64,000 bases of DNA from Atrina japonica. Its lineage: Eukaryota; Mollusca; Bivalvia; Pterioida; Pinnidae. The notes under the pieces are model-generated. The model was not told where the DNA came from, did no database searches, and saw only the letters and a list, made by a program, of their open reading frames with translations. The stretch is taken from NCBI GenBank assembly GCA_030159075.1, contig BROG01000081.1, positions 513,501 through 577,500 on the forward strand, given 5' to 3'. Made by a program: the position numbers and the translations under genes. How positions within the stretch are numbered: the first letter of the stretch is position 1; every line of letters begins with the position of its first letter. This document shows positions 12,301 to 22,820 of this stretch, piece after piece.

Positions 12301-15300
12301 TCTAAATAAATATAAGTTTGGTTTTATGTGCACCATTTTCATATAAATAATATTTCCTTTCTCATTTTTCTGTAATAATCATGGAATTTCTTCCAGTCTG
12401 CATTCTTATATAGCAACTATAGCATTCACATTTATTTCATCAGAACAGAAATTTTGATGATTTTTTTATATTGTGTATAACAGGTGTGATATGTGCCAGT
12501 ATTAGTGGTGGACTAGGGGAGACAACTTACTTTGGATTTTCTTCCTTCTTTCACAAGTATGTATCAAATGATACACCAGGAAGTATTTTAGACAACAAAA
12601 ATGTGTAAATTGATATACTGTATATCAGGTCTTATGTAAGTTTTAGATAGTATATAGAAATACTGTACAATCTGAAAATTTCATAGGGTTAGAATTTTGT
12701 TGTTTCATAAACAAAAATACCTGTTTGTAATGGAACCTATAACTATTAATAGGTAAAATACCTCTAAAAATTTCGTCCTTGTTTAAATTTTGTTGATAAA
12801 TGAAAAAAATGGAAAAAAAAAGTTAAAACCGCAACAAAATTTTCTGATTCTACAGTTGTTAATTACTGGAGTTTCAGCATTGTAGTCAGTGCATTTTTCA
12901 CTTAATCAGTTATCCCAAATGATTCATGCCCACTCAGTCCTCCATTCTTTCAATTTTTTGAAGTGATCATAGTGAGCTACAATATAACGACTGAATTATT
13001 TGGATTATTTGTCAGTAAGAAATTGTCATCAACAGATCACAAATCAAATTAGGGACTTCCTGATTTGTGTGTTGTAGATTAACCAGGTTTGAAAGTCAAT
13101 AAAAGTTACATACACAAAGATGGTAAAATAATATATTTTCATTTATTCCTATTAAGCTACCTCTTCATTTTCTTTTTATCCTATTCACAGGAACGTGATC
13201 TCAGCGTATTCCTCAGGGACTGGTGGAGCGGGATTATTTGGCTCTCTTTCGTACGCAGGACTAACGACATTAGGACTCTCCCCTAGACATACTCTTCAAG
13301 TCATGGTTATAATACCTCTTCAAGTCATGGTTATAATACCTGTTACTATGTTTGTCAGGTAATTCTTAAAGTTTATTAAAATTAAATTTGAGTATAAAAT
13401 TGCATATTTTTAAGCAAGAAACGATTCCCTTTTAATTCAGCAATCATAAATACTGTATAAGTAGAAATTTTCGCCTATTTATTTTTGCCCACTTAGGACA
13501 GAAAACTCATTCACCCTGTCTTAGATTCGCCCTAAATTACTATTGTCACATTGAAAACATCAATGTCCATGCTTCAGTTATTTAGCGTGAAAATATTGCT
13601 TTCATTATAATTATATATATGTGTATAAATTCGCCTTTTCATCAAGAATGGTACGAATTATGGCAAAAAATGAATCAGAAGTGAAAAATTCCAGGTAGAC
13701 AGTATTTTGTTGAACCTCTGTAGTTAGTAACAAATCATTCATCATCAGTATCATAAACAAAAACTGCATGTCATATTTTATATATCCAGTGATTTGTTTG
13801 TGATTGTGCAAAATAGCCTTGTTTGTGTTCACTCATCAGTAATCTAATTTTGATGTCACTTGATGTCTCACACAGTCTTTTATAGTAGTGTTATACAGGT
13901 AACATATGGTATAACCAGTATTTTTTTAGTGGTTCTCCAATTTTTGCGGTATTTCACAATAGTATTGAAAACGCAAACATTGAAAATGCAAAATATAAAA
14001 ATATTGGATCCATTGAAATCACAATCCATTTTGTTAACATACATTTCTTGAAGAAACCACTCAATCCTAATCGACTCGTGATGCAGTTTCACTTTTAGTG
14101 TATTGATTTAAAGGTAACACATTGAGTATTATAAAATTCACTCAATCCTAATTGACTTGTGTTGCAATTTCACTTTCAGTTTATTGATTTAAGATGGTAA
14201 CACTCTGAGCATTATAAAATTCAGTTTGGTAAAATATACAGACATCAGTAAATAGCGAAAATTAAAATTGCAAAATAAAGTATATGACATTTGACGACGT
14301 AAATTGCCAAAATTTCGTACCACAGAGGTAACCAGTTTAACAATCCATTATTGACAGATAACGACTATCGTTATTCTGACAATTTCACCTTCCAATAGGA
14401 TTTTTCAGTAAACAAACAAACATTATGTTATTACATTATTTTTTTTACAATCGGTATAACAGAATTTACAGTTTCCGACATCGACAGTAAAAATTATTTT
14501 TAGTCTAAAAATCCATGAATACAATCAATAGCACTAGCGTATCCCACCAAAATATTAGTAGTGGTAATTTGTATTCAGAGAATGGATTTTTAGCAGAATT
14601 CATCAGAGGTATCGTAATTGTGAGTTTTTGCAGAATTAAATAAATGCTGTCTTATTGTATCCATGTGCTGTGTATTGCAACATTAATCTCTATTTTTAGT
14701 CTCCATCAGCTGAAGTGCATTTTATAGTGTGTTTCTCTTTATATAAGTAAATTCAATGAAATAATAAAATCTCCAACGAAAGCACAAAATAAGGTTTGAA
14801 TTGCATTTTAAAGTACAAAATAAGGTTTGAATTGCATTTTTATTGCCTTTATGTTTTTATATCGGAAATTCGTTGTAGGAGCATTTTTAATGAAGCCCGG
14901 TAGCACTTCATGTCGAAAATGACCCTACAAATTTCTGCAAATCAAACCTTATATTTACATGTGTTCTACATATTTCTCAATTGCAGGGACATTAACCCCA
15001 TGTTGCTAAGGTGGATAGCAACGGCTTACAGTATCTACATGACAGATGATAAAATAGTCCACAATGTTAATTTTTCTATTTTCTACGTTATGAATCAAAA
15101 ATTAATTTTCGAATTTCATTTAAACATATATTTCAACATTTGCTGTTAATTATTAAAGACTTTCAACATAATATTTTTAAGAAGAAAAAGGTCTCACAAG
15201 TAGTTCCATTTTGTGTGTTTGTATACGTACGTGGATCACATGGGGAAACAAATTCTGATATGCAAGTATGAAGGAAAGACGTCATTATATAGAGTGAATA

Positions 15301-18300
15301 GGAGAATATGTAAATATAGAGGTTTGACTACTTTTCACTGTGCCAGCATTTCTTGTCATTGGTCAGCACCATTTGGCTTCTTGTTCAGTTCATTTGGCAT
15401 AACCAACTAAAATTGAAGTGCCACAAATTTAGAAGTGTGTTGTGGACCTCTGCACATGTAGACAGTTCATTGACATGCCATGCTTATGGTCAGAAGTTTT
15501 TGATCCAAACGACCCAGAGTGTCTTTTCTTATGCTAATATTTTTGCCAAAGAACAGTTGCTCCAAAGTTTTATAAAATGTCCTAGTTATGACGTTGACTA
15601 GATTCCAACTTTGACAGTCCTCTTGTATGACAAACACTCTGTAAATGAGTCATTCCGAGTGGTCACAAACATTACTAGGGAGTAGAGAGGGTTCATTAGT
15701 TCTACAACATAATTACAGTTAGTGAGACTTCACTATTTTTCCACATTAGTTGTGATGTCACTCACAAAATACACTATTGCACATATTTCATTCAGACATT
15801 GTAAATGATAAATGTTAAAACTCTTTCAGCCCTCCCCCCTGAAAATTGGACTCTACCTCTTATCATTGACACAGGTATGTCCAAGTGTGTCTATTGGATT
15901 TGTCCATTGTAAATGAATCCAATATCACTTCATCTTCTCATTTTTGTTCTTCACAGTTTCTTCTTTATCATTGTGAAGCCAAAAGATTTTTACCAACAGA
16001 GGATATATACTGATGGATCTGAAGATACCACAACGTTATTACATGTTGATGACAACAGTAATGGTATGCTGTTATTATTTGTCCGAGTCCATATCACAGA
16101 TTTATCGACCTTTGAAAATGTATATTTACTTCATAATTAATATGGCCTTCAACTATACCTGCATATAGTGCTTATTAATACCTTTAGAATGAAACTGGGG
16201 ATGAATAAGATTTTAGTTAAAGCTTTGTAATTTCTCACCATTCACTGAACAACAGTTTTACAGGTATAGGGGAACGTATCTTTTTTAAATAAAGAGTTTA
16301 ATTCAACTTCTTTTTTTTATCATTTTCATGGTTTTCATTCAAGTTACCTGTTTTGCAAAAGGGTGTGGGGGCTGGGTCTATATCAAGTTAAGTAGATTGT
16401 TTGAGGTCTGGTTTACCTGCTTCTACCTTTCATACATTACCTAAACTTATATGACACTCATATCTTGTGGTTGTTAGCAAATGGTATGCTTCAAATGATG
16501 GGTTAATCCAGTATTTTTAGCTCATCTGGCATGAGAGTTTGGGAAATATTTTAACAAAAAATGGACGAGTACCCATAGATGCTCCAATAGGGGACCAAAA
16601 AGAGTCAAAACTTGATACATCTTTACAAATCCTATTCCCATAAACAAATGTTAACAAAATATGCCAGGTAAGTGCCCTAGTGCCCTTTGGGCCTCTTGTT
16701 TGCACAAAAATGACCCTGCTTTGAACTTAGTCTATTTTCAATGCTGTAGCTAAGAAGACTGCTTAAGGTCAGTAATAAGAGGGATGTGAAATATGTTGTT
16801 TTCAGATAACTTTTGTAATCTTTAACTTCACTTTGTTTTTGTATTGTACTGTAACCCGTACATGTATTCAGTCTTCTCTGCTTTCTCAGGTCTTAAATAA
16901 GACAGAAGTACACTTTATACAGATCTCTTTCTTTTTATATATTTTCAGGGAAAAATAAAAAATTGTCTTGGAGACATAAAATTTTACTAATAAAGGTAAG
17001 AAATTACTTCATTGTAAAACAAAGTTTAATTTACTCAAAATATCTGTAAGGAAACTCTTGCATTAAAGGTCAACAGACACGGAAATTTGATGTTGATTTT
17101 ATTAGGTTTTTGAGTAGATATACATAAAACCTAAGTTAGTATTATGTACAAAGACAATTTTTTTACCCCTCTGTTTTCACATACCAAGTGGAAAAAGGTA
17201 ACAAAATATTAGGTTAGAAAGAGTAGTTTCCCTTTGCAAAATACTCAAGTACATGTGACGCTCATACGGTTGTCAGCGGTATTAAGATAAAAACTGTATA
17301 CATGTTTGATATTATCAGATTAAAGGCCTAGATCTACTGTATTTTTCTTCTTTCTTTTTAGAATATCATTCTTAGTAGCGGAACAGTTTACTTTCTACTT
17401 GGTTATTCACTGCATGGATTGAAAAACTACATATAATTGCATTAGAGTGATTAACACGGATGTATGATTCAAGTTTGTTAATTTCGTAGAAATTGGAAAA
17501 TAAAGTTTTTATGCCTTTTTGACGTCTTTTTAGAATTTGTAGTCTTCATTCATTTTTATATGATTTCTTTGATTTTCTCCCCATTTATTCATTATGATGC
17601 ATTCATTTTATGTGTTTCACCTATAATTAGTAGATGAATGCTTTTCTGAAAGAATTTTGCTGAAATTTAATGTTTTGATTTTTTATGAAATTTTTAAGAC
17701 TGCAAAAATGAAGGGGGAAGAGGGGTAGGACTGTCATTGATGAGAAATTCTGTATCGATATAACGATAAGTAAAAAATATCGATATATTGATAAATCGGA
17801 TAATATATTTATCTTGTGAAATGCATTCAAAATATATAGACTCATTATAATATTAAGGTGTTTTATTGTGTATTTTACTATCTGATGATTAAAAAAAAAT
17901 TATTGCAAGGAAAACATTGTTTACTTGAACAAATTGAACAATTAGAATAAAATATAACATAGTTCAATAACATGAAGTAAAACAAATGGAAAATTTTGGA
18001 AATTGTAAAGAAAAATACATCTTGTGAAATGCATTATTAAATGTATCGATACTAAAAAATGTATCATATTGTATCAAATCAGTTTGTATATCGATACATC
18101 GATATCGAGTCGATCAATGACAGCTCTAGAGGGGGTTAACTTTTCACATTTTTGACTTCTTCTCCAAAACCGCTGAAGGGATTTTGATGAAACTTTATAG
18201 GAAGTAAGTACTCAAGGTCTTGTACCAAATTTGTTCATTTCGGCTAGATTGGCCCAGGGGTGGATCCAGGGTAGGGCAAAAATTTATCATGGGGCACCAC

Positions 18301-21300
18301 TCTTTAAAAATATTCTCCTCCGGAACCGTTGCATGGATTAAAAAACTAATTGCATTTGTGTGATTAACATAAATGTATGATTTAAGTTTGATTTCATAGA
18401 AATCGGAAATCTTTTCACACATTGTCATTTTCATTCATATTTTGTATGATTTCTTTGATTTTCTCCCCATTTATTCATCATAATGCATTCATGATTTATT
18501 TCGTATTTATTAAGAAAAGTTGAATAGACTGAATATTTATCATCTTAAATGTGAGGTGGTCTTTACACTGTGTTTCACTGTATTTGTAATATACCAACTC
18601 AGTTCAGGTGAGCAATGTTGCCCAAATGGGCCTCTTGTTTTTTTTAGAGTTATCAGCGATATATAAAGCCTAACATATATCACTAGAGCTATGCTACTAT
18701 TTTGTATGTGATTTAACATTCATTTGGCCTAAAGCAGATAATTTATAATCAAATTCCTTTTAATGTTTCACACCTCCTGATAAAGTTATTTCTGATAAGA
18801 TATACAGGATGTCTCAATCAGGGTCTTCCACCATTGTGTGTTCAGTGTACATCCAACACGCGTGTTTACCATGGCTTTTGAGATGACTAAAACTCCTTTT
18901 ATGTAACTTATGGCGTAAAATAACCATGACTCCAAATCATGCATGAAATTCAGAAATATTAATTTATTAAAACCGTTATCAAGAAAATAATTTTCTAATT
19001 AATTTTCTTTCTTTCAGTCCCAGTCCTAGTGATATGTGCCATTTACATGGAAGTTTTCTTCAAGTCTATTTGAAACATAATCTAATTTCGAATAAATATC
19101 TCATTTCAGCCTTACTTGTTATGTCTTACATTGATACAAAGTATTTCTTTTCTCAGGACAATTCACATTCTATTGTAAAATAGAAGTGGATCCATTTTTG
19201 TTTTATCCACTCTCATTTTTGTAGAATTATATATTTTGTCTTTATTTATAACTAATGTAACTTTTACTCACTTCAATCTTCAACTTTCAGCTGAAGTATC
19301 GGTAATAACTAAGTAACTTTTACTCACTTCAATCTTCAACTTTCAGCTGAAGTGCCGGTAATAACTAATATCACTTTTACTCACCCCAGTCTTCAACTTT
19401 CAGCTGAAGTACCGATAATAACTAATGTAAATTTTACTCACTTCAATCTTCAACTTTCAGCCATTGCTGAAGTGCCGACAATAACTAATGTCACTTTTAC
19501 TTGCTTCAATCTTCAACTTTCAGCCATTACTGAAGTACATGATACCTTTGATATTGGTGTATATTGGAGAATATTTCATAAATCAAGGATTGGTAAGTGG
19601 TCTGAAAATCTTTCTATGCCTCCAAGATTGGCAATTGAGTGGGATAATAGTTTTGTTCTCTTTTTCTGATTGCAATATTTGGGTTTCCATAAAAAAATTA
19701 TACTTGCATTCTACAGATTTTAACCAGATCTGGTATATAACTTTATATCAGTAAGATTTAGGATGAGTTCAATTATCACCAACATGTAGAAATATTAGTT
19801 GTAGTTTTGGGACTTAAATGGATTGTTTTCTTGGAGCATAATGTTTCCCAATTCTTTCTTTTTCTCTTCTTGTAATGAAATTTGCAACTGACCCAATGGT
19901 TCATAGGTTAACATAATATGATAAAACAAATTTTTATGAAGTTCTTGGATGATATGTGTATGGTGTCATTTGATCAGAAGATGTGATTGACTAGTGGTTA
20001 GTTTCTGATTGGGTTTAGTTGGCGAGCATTATTTTCAAATTTTTATGAAGTCCTTGGATGATATGTGTATGGTGTCATTTGATCAAGAGATTGACCTTTA
20101 CTTCCAAATTCAAATTCCAGATGTATTTACACTATAGGATGATTTTGAAATACAATGCTTCACATATTTTGTCATTACTGTCTTTAGTTTTTACTTGTCT
20201 GTTGTAAAATGGGATAAAATCCTACAGAAATGTACATTGAAAATGGCATGTTGTATTGACTTTCTCGCAATGTAGTGAATAAGATTAAATGTCTATAAAA
20301 ATAAATGTCAGATATACAGAGCAAAGCACATGAAGCAAACCTAAGCTAACTTATATTTATTACTATTTCAGTACGAACTTCTGTATTTTAACAAGATATG
20401 GCTGACTGAGAAAGAACAATATAGATGGTATGTGTTACAAATTAGTCAACAAATATCCACTTTTGACAACTGATAAACAATCTTAGTATTTGCATAAAAA
20501 GTAAATTTCACAGGTTTTGGGCCCAAATAAAAACATATTTTAGCACCTACATCCGTTGAATCTTAAATAAAATTTTTCAACACAAAATTTTTAACATCAG
20601 TTTTGCTTCTTTATTTTTTTGCTGAAATCCAGAATTTGTTTAATATGCATATTTAGATTAAAAATGAGTGAATAAATCAATAAATGAACAATAAATAAGA
20701 TTTATCTTCCTTTCAACTTTAACCAACTTGGATAACATTTTACAGAAGGTCATATACATGTTATGTGTAAATAGATCATTTACTACTTTATATAACTGAA
20801 AGGTCAGGACATATAAAAACAACTGTGATTTTTCTTGTCTGTATTCTAAATTGCCCCTACCTTCTAAACTTCTAAACTTCTAAAATTTCAATACAAATAG
20901 ATTTGTTGTTTTCAGCAATATTGGGGAAAGAGGCTGGTATTTTGGGGGGGAAGTTATATATTTTGTAAGGGGAAACGTGTAAATCAATCTGTACAGTATT
21001 TTTCCTGATTTGTATTTTTCATATCTCACAGGTATCAAGTTGATTACCAATTAGGTGTGTTTATTTCAAGGTCATCTGTAAATCTAATAAAAATTAATCA
21101 GTTATGGATTCTGTCTGTATTACAGGTGAGTACAAACTAGAAAATATTTTCATTCCAATAACATGATAAAAAATGTACAATTTCGGTGTTAATTCCCTTG
21201 TCTGTGACTCTTCACTTTGTTGAGGAATACTAAACTTTAGATTAAGGCTTAACTAGGATAATAATAAGCTTTTGAACATTTAATAAAAAAAATTGTGTTG

Positions 21301-22820
21301 AAAAAACATTTTTGAGACATTCCAACTTCATCTCCCAACACAGCAGACATATTTGTAATTCTTTCACAGGAAAACAAGTCCCATATTAGGTATAAAATAT
21401 CAGTCGTCATTGTATATCTGTACTCGCAATGCAAAACGTGCAAAGTCTCAGAGACTGAATAAAACTCACGGACTTCGTCTTACCTGTACTTTTCAACGAA
21501 AACAATCATCTGTGCCTAAAGTGGAGTTTTCTGCAACGTACAAACAGCAACAAACAGAAAATGAATATTTCATCCATAATAAATCGAAAATTTACTCCAT
21601 TGCATTAAATATCAAGCACCTTCCAAAACAAAAACAAAGTGATCTGCTTCTTACTGTCATTCAGCAATTGAGCCACAATTCTTCTTCCGGTAAACAGAGA
21701 AGTGTTCTGAAAAAACGGAAGTTGAAACATTGCTCACTGGCCGAATGACAGTAGGTAGCAGATGGCTTTGTTTTTGTTTTGGAAAGTGCTGCTATCGACA
21801 GTAGGCCTACATTCACCATGTTTAGTAAATTTTCATAGGGTTAATATTTCCCTCAGCAAATGATATCTTTTTCTGTATATATTTTTATATGCAGGAACTT
21901 CTGTATTTTTTTTATAAAAGTTTACTTTCTTTAAAAATAGTCTGTTGCATACTAATAGATTGAACAAAAAAAAAAAAAAACAACAACAATAAACTGTTTA
22001 AATATCATTGTACCCCAGTATATATCGAACTGTTGTGCAGGCATACCCTTTCACCCCTGTTAATCACGAATAGTGCATTTAACTTTGCCAAAATGATCAG
22101 TCATTTTGATGTTCAATAAAATTTTATTTTAATGGAAAAATCATGGAATTGACAGATATATCTTGTATATATTATTTTGTGTATTCTTTTTCAGTTTGTC
22201 AATGTTGGAGTGCTAACTTTACAAGTGTTCTATAGAATGATACCAAACATCTGGATTATATTTGCTGTTGTATTGTTTGAGGGACTATTAGGGGGATCTG
22301 CTTTTGTAAATACGTTTTACAAAATCGCAGAAGACGTAAGTTGCAATTAACTTTTAAAATTGTGCAACCAAATTTTGTACCAAGACTATGTATAAGAACA
22401 AAATTTATATGACCATGTAGTATTTCTGTATCCATATCAGATAATACATTTTCAGTTTACCTGAGGTTGCATAATCTTTTGGAAATTTGAATGAGTTTGT
22501 TGAATTCTCTTTTGCATTACTGGTACTATGTGATATTAATGATGCTCAAGTAAATATCATTTTGTAATTATTCACAGTTTATAGTAAATCTACAGAAATT
22601 ATTTACAGTGGTACTACAAGTACATCTCTACAGCAATGTACTGTTAACTTTTACATCATTTTTCAGTCAAATTATTTCTTCCTATTTTCAGACTGCACCC
22701 GAGCATAAAGAGTTTAGCTTAACTGTGGCAACCATTGCTGATTCATTTGGTATTTCTGTTGCGGGAGTGATATCCATTCCGACTCATAACCACATATGTT
22801 CTCTACATCTCAAGATGTAG
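3063..22820 (+). CDS. CLN3: CLN3 / battenin, 15 coding exons, 423 codons
   Basis: Battenin is a multi-pass lysosomal/late-endosomal membrane protein of the major-facilitator/equilibrative-transporter type. Its loss causes juvenile Batten disease in humans and blocks clearance of glycerophosphodiesters from lysosomes (established knowledge). Coding exons: 3063-3069, 6690-6732, 7793-7892, 8658-8729, 10696-10775, 11118-11203, 12484-12556, 13191-13358, 15957-16063, 16949-16995, 19524-19592, 20373-20428, 21032-21125, 22195-22335 and 22692-22820. Joined, they give one frame of 423 codons plus stop (human about 438). Diagnostic matches in order: [56 protein letters not shown] with VNTF, and EHKEF. 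All junctions are GT...AG with compatible phases. Oddities are an exact 24-bp duplication in exon 8 and a repeated acceptor before exon 11. Identity is secure; exon 1 is the least certain part. Confidence 0.95.
3269..3344. repeat. (GT)n/(GC)n microsatellite
   Basis: Uninterrupted TG repeat with a central CGCGCG block. It opens long artificial reading frames on both strands. Confidence 0.95.
3573..3750. repeat. Degenerate TACCCCATAATAC-type tandem repeat
   Basis: Irregular short units built on ATACTACCCCATA. A related but inverted run (GGTAGTATGTGGTACTATTA) occurs at about 3991-4021, so the two blocks could pair. Confidence 0.7.
4538..4606. repeat. Direct repeat flanking the integrase fragment (left copy)
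   Basis: Contains CCAAGATATCCAT, then TTCAATTAATGTAATATTAT and GGTATCAG. The same words, more tightly spaced, recur at about 6179-6224 on the far side of the integrase fragment. These may be remnants of an element end or of the target site. Confidence 0.5.
4682..5939 (+). pseudogene. Ty3/gypsy-type retrotransposon integrase, frameshifted fragment
   Basis: The integrase part of a gypsy-type polyprotein, lying in CLN3 intron 1. The zinc-binding HHCC region is seen as [15 protein letters not shown] followed by CGHC. The catalytic core shows D in [13 protein letters not shown] and the downstream glutamate in [11 protein letters not shown]. The main frame ends at 5818. The C-terminal part ([17 protein letters not shown] and on) continues in another frame to a stop at 5937-5939, so there is one frameshift near 5795-5805. 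Protease, reverse transcriptase and RNase H are missing upstream, and no LTR pair is clear. It is a 5'-truncated, inactive copy with no role in CLN3. Confidence 0.88.
6179..6224. repeat. Direct repeat flanking the integrase fragment (right copy)
   Basis: Right-hand partner of the repeat at 4538-4606. Compared with that copy it lacks about 15 bp after the first block and several bases before GGTATCAG. Confidence 0.5.
6690..6732 (+). CDS. CLN3: CLN3 coding exon 2
   Basis: Acceptor TTTTTTTCAG, donor GTATGT. Encodes the end of the N-terminal cytosolic tail and the start of the first membrane segment (RRNLIGFW), where vertebrate CLN3 has NAVGFW. Phase 1 entry, phase 2 exit. Confidence 0.92.
7269..7446. 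mobile_element. Small MITE-like element with TA flanks (CLN3 intron 2)
   Basis: A 178-bp segment begins CAGTGAAACTTGTATATAACG and ends GCAAGTTTTACTG. The ends are imperfect inverted repeats, each flanked by TA. Inside are several GGTGGTCTTTATA units. TA flanks and CAGT ends fit a non-autonomous Tc1/mariner- or pogo-type element. A related end occurs near 18549-18581. Confidence 0.6.
7793..7892 (+). CDS. CLN3: CLN3 coding exon 3
   Basis: Encodes [20 protein letters not shown] and a short polar stretch. This is the most conserved block of CLN3, covering the first membrane helix and the start of the luminal loop. Acceptor TTTGTAG, donor GTATGT, phase 0 exit. Confidence 0.96.
8658..8729 (+). CDS. 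CLN3: CLN3 coding exon 4
   Basis: Encodes [20 protein letters not shown] and ISTG, the variable first luminal loop ending in the conserved Cys-Asn-x-x-Ser-Thr. The donor GTTAGA is weak but keeps phase 0. The Thr run comes from a CAACAACAA stretch. Confidence 0.85.
8730..10695 (+). other. CLN3 intron 4
   Basis: Holds a bivalve-type dispersed repeat (about 9128-10500) and otherwise featureless AT-rich DNA. Confidence 0.7.
9128..10500. mobile_element. Dispersed repeat of the GTCACCTGAGC ... CTTCTTGTT type
   Basis: Begins AGGTCACCTGAGCTGAAGG, has an internal ACTACTGAAGGGATTTCAAT, and ends near GGCCCCTTGGACTTCTTGTT. Pieces with the same internal words and related ends recur at 16515-16700 and 18120-18640. 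I recognise this as a common repeat class of bivalve genomes; no coding capacity is seen. Its outer limits, and whether it is one element, are uncertain. Confidence 0.5.
10696..10775 (+). CDS. CLN3: CLN3 coding exon 5
   Basis: Encodes [20 protein letters not shown], the second membrane helix with the LADILPT motif shared with vertebrate CLN3. Acceptor TTTTTCAG, donor GTATGT, phase 2 exit. Confidence 0.96.
11118..11203 (+). CDS. CLN3: CLN3 coding exon 6
   Basis: Encodes [20 protein letters not shown] and a short tail, the third membrane helix. Acceptor TTTTCAG, donor GTAAAC, phase 1 exit. Confidence 0.94.
11336..12140. repeat. ~62-bp minisatellite with higher-order duplication (CLN3 intron 6)
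   Basis: Units built on CTAGAAGGGTGGTCAGGTAG, then TATAGTTTCTCACTTCAGTC, recur from about 11336 to 11960. Some are shortened. A second motif (CCTCCACCATTTAATACTGG and about 100 following bases) occurs at about 11525 and again at about 11974, so the array also has a larger duplicated block. A 36-bp motif, AACAAAACAAGTGTAAATAC plus flank, repeats at the right end. Confidence 0.9.
12484..12556 (+). CDS. CLN3: CLN3 coding exon 7
   Basis: Encodes [20 protein letters not shown] then SFFH, matching the SISSGLGE motif of vertebrate CLN3 in the fourth membrane region. Acceptor TATAACAG, donor GTATGT, phase 2 exit. Confidence 0.95.
13191..13358 (+). CDS. CLN3: CLN3 coding exon 8, with internal 24-bp duplication
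   Basis: Encodes the signature [18 protein letters not shown] and GLSP, then a membrane helix. The helix contains LQVMVIIP twice in tandem, from an exact 24-bp duplication (13294-13317 and 13318-13341, residues about 189-204). With one copy the length matches human CLN3; with two the helix is 8 residues longer. Acceptor TATTCACAG, donor GTAATT. Confidence 0.95.
13359..15956 (+). other. CLN3 intron 8
   Basis: 2.6 kb of AT-rich DNA. The only structure I see is a pair of short direct duplications (CACTCAATCCTAAT-centred at about 14058 and 14140; AAATAAGGTTTGAATTGCAT at about 14787 and 14818). No exon is needed here, because phase and homology join exon 8 directly to exon 9. Confidence 0.6.
15957..16063 (+). 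CDS. CLN3: CLN3 coding exon 9
   Basis: Encodes the end of a membrane helix (FFFIIVKP) and an acidic, Thr-rich cytosolic loop ([18 protein letters not shown]), which corresponds to the variable loop in vertebrates. Acceptor TCTTCACAG, donor GTATGC, phase 1 exit. Confidence 0.92.
16515..16700. mobile_element. Dispersed bivalve-type repeat, short copy (CLN3 intron 9)
   Basis: Starts TTTTTAGCTCATCTGGCATG and ends CCCTTTGGGCCTCTTGTTT. The same 3' terminus occurs at 18618-18641. Non-coding. Confidence 0.55.
16949..16995 (+). CDS. CLN3: CLN3 coding exon 10
   Basis: Encodes [16 protein letters not shown], the basic end of the cytosolic loop before the next helix. Acceptor ATTTTCAG, donor GTAAGA, phase 0 exit. 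Assigned by phase and position, with weaker homology than its neighbours. Confidence 0.85.
17362..17510 (+). other. Possible alternative CLN3 terminal exon
   Basis: A good acceptor (pyrimidine run ending TTTTTAG at 17361) is followed by 24 codons in frame with exon 10, ending TAA at 17434-17436. AATAAA follows at 17499-17504. Splicing here would give a CLN3 truncated before the last helices. Part of it resembles DNA at about 18330-18500, so it may be a repeat with splice-like ends by chance. Confidence 0.3.
18120..18641. mobile_element. Dispersed bivalve-type repeat (CLN3 intron 10)
   Basis: Contains CCGCTGAAGGGATTTTGATG and AAACTTTATAGGAAG, and ends CAAATGGGCCTCTTGTT. A segment near 18330-18500 also resembles 17405-17620. 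The sequence type matches the piece at 9128-10500. Confidence 0.5.
19255..19540 (+). repeat. Fivefold tandem repeat containing the exon 11 splice acceptor
   Basis: Five units of about 57 bp each carry CTTCAATCTTCAACTTTCAG followed by (CCATTR)CTGAAGT and an AATAACTAA tail. The AG of each unit ends at 19290, 19346, 19403, 19460 and 19523. Only the last leads into an open exon. The first four run into an in-frame stop within about 8 codons. Confidence 0.93.
19524..19592 (+). CDS. CLN3: CLN3 coding exon 11
   Basis: Encodes [20 protein letters not shown] then QGL, matching the human [18 protein letters not shown] block that forms a late membrane helix. It uses the last of five near-identical acceptors. 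Donor GTAAGT, phase 0 at both ends. Confidence 0.97.
19593..20372 (+). other. CLN3 intron 11, with a ~50-bp direct duplication
   Basis: Two copies of a segment beginning CAAATTTTTATGAAG and containing GGATGATATGTGTATGGTG start at 19927 and 20036 (period 109 bp). Nothing else is seen. Confidence 0.7.
20373..20428 (+). CDS. CLN3: CLN3 coding exon 12
   Basis: Encodes [19 protein letters not shown], equivalent to the human FELLFFW ... QQYRWYQ stretch. Acceptor TATTTCAG, donor GTATGT, phase 2 exit splitting the Trp codon. Confidence 0.95.
21032..21125 (+). CDS. CLN3: CLN3 coding exon 13
   Basis: Encodes [19 protein letters not shown] and the start of the next helix (WILSVLQ). The YQ-x-GVF-x-SRSS pattern is shared with vertebrate CLN3. 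Acceptor TCTCACAG, donor GTGAGT. Confidence 0.96.
21126..22194 (+). other. CLN3 intron 13, with an unrecognised open stretch
   Basis: Contains a plus-strand open stretch at about 21390-21748 (basic, Gln/Lys/Ser-rich, no ATG near its start) that I do not recognise. There is no sign that it is an exon. Confidence 0.4.
22195..22335 (+). CDS. CLN3: CLN3 coding exon 14
   Basis: Encodes [20 protein letters not shown] then [17 protein letters not shown]. The EGLLGG-x-A-x-VNTF motif is a hallmark of CLN3. Acceptor TTTTTCAG, donor GTAAGT. Confidence 0.98.
22692..22820 (+). CDS. CLN3: CLN3 coding exon 15 (terminal, with stop)
   Basis: Encodes [20 protein letters not shown] then [18 protein letters not shown] and a TAG stop at 22818-22820. 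This matches the EHREF and DTLGIS ... PLHDFLC end of human CLN3. Three residues (LKM) follow. No lipidation CaaX box is seen in the last four residues, although human CLN3 has a reported C-terminal prenylation motif. Confidence 0.97.
   Translation, partial: TAPEHKEFSLTVATIADSFGISVAGVISIPTHNHICSLHLKM

Noticed and set aside
19018..19075. Acceptor at 19017 leading to a CLN3 exon
   Set aside because: In the phase set by exon 10 it reaches a stop after three codons, and its sequence does not match CLN3.
21390..21748. About 119-codon open stretch in CLN3 intron 13 as an extra exon
   Set aside because: Exons 13 and 14 join in phase without it, and it has no homology to CLN3 and no clear splice ends.
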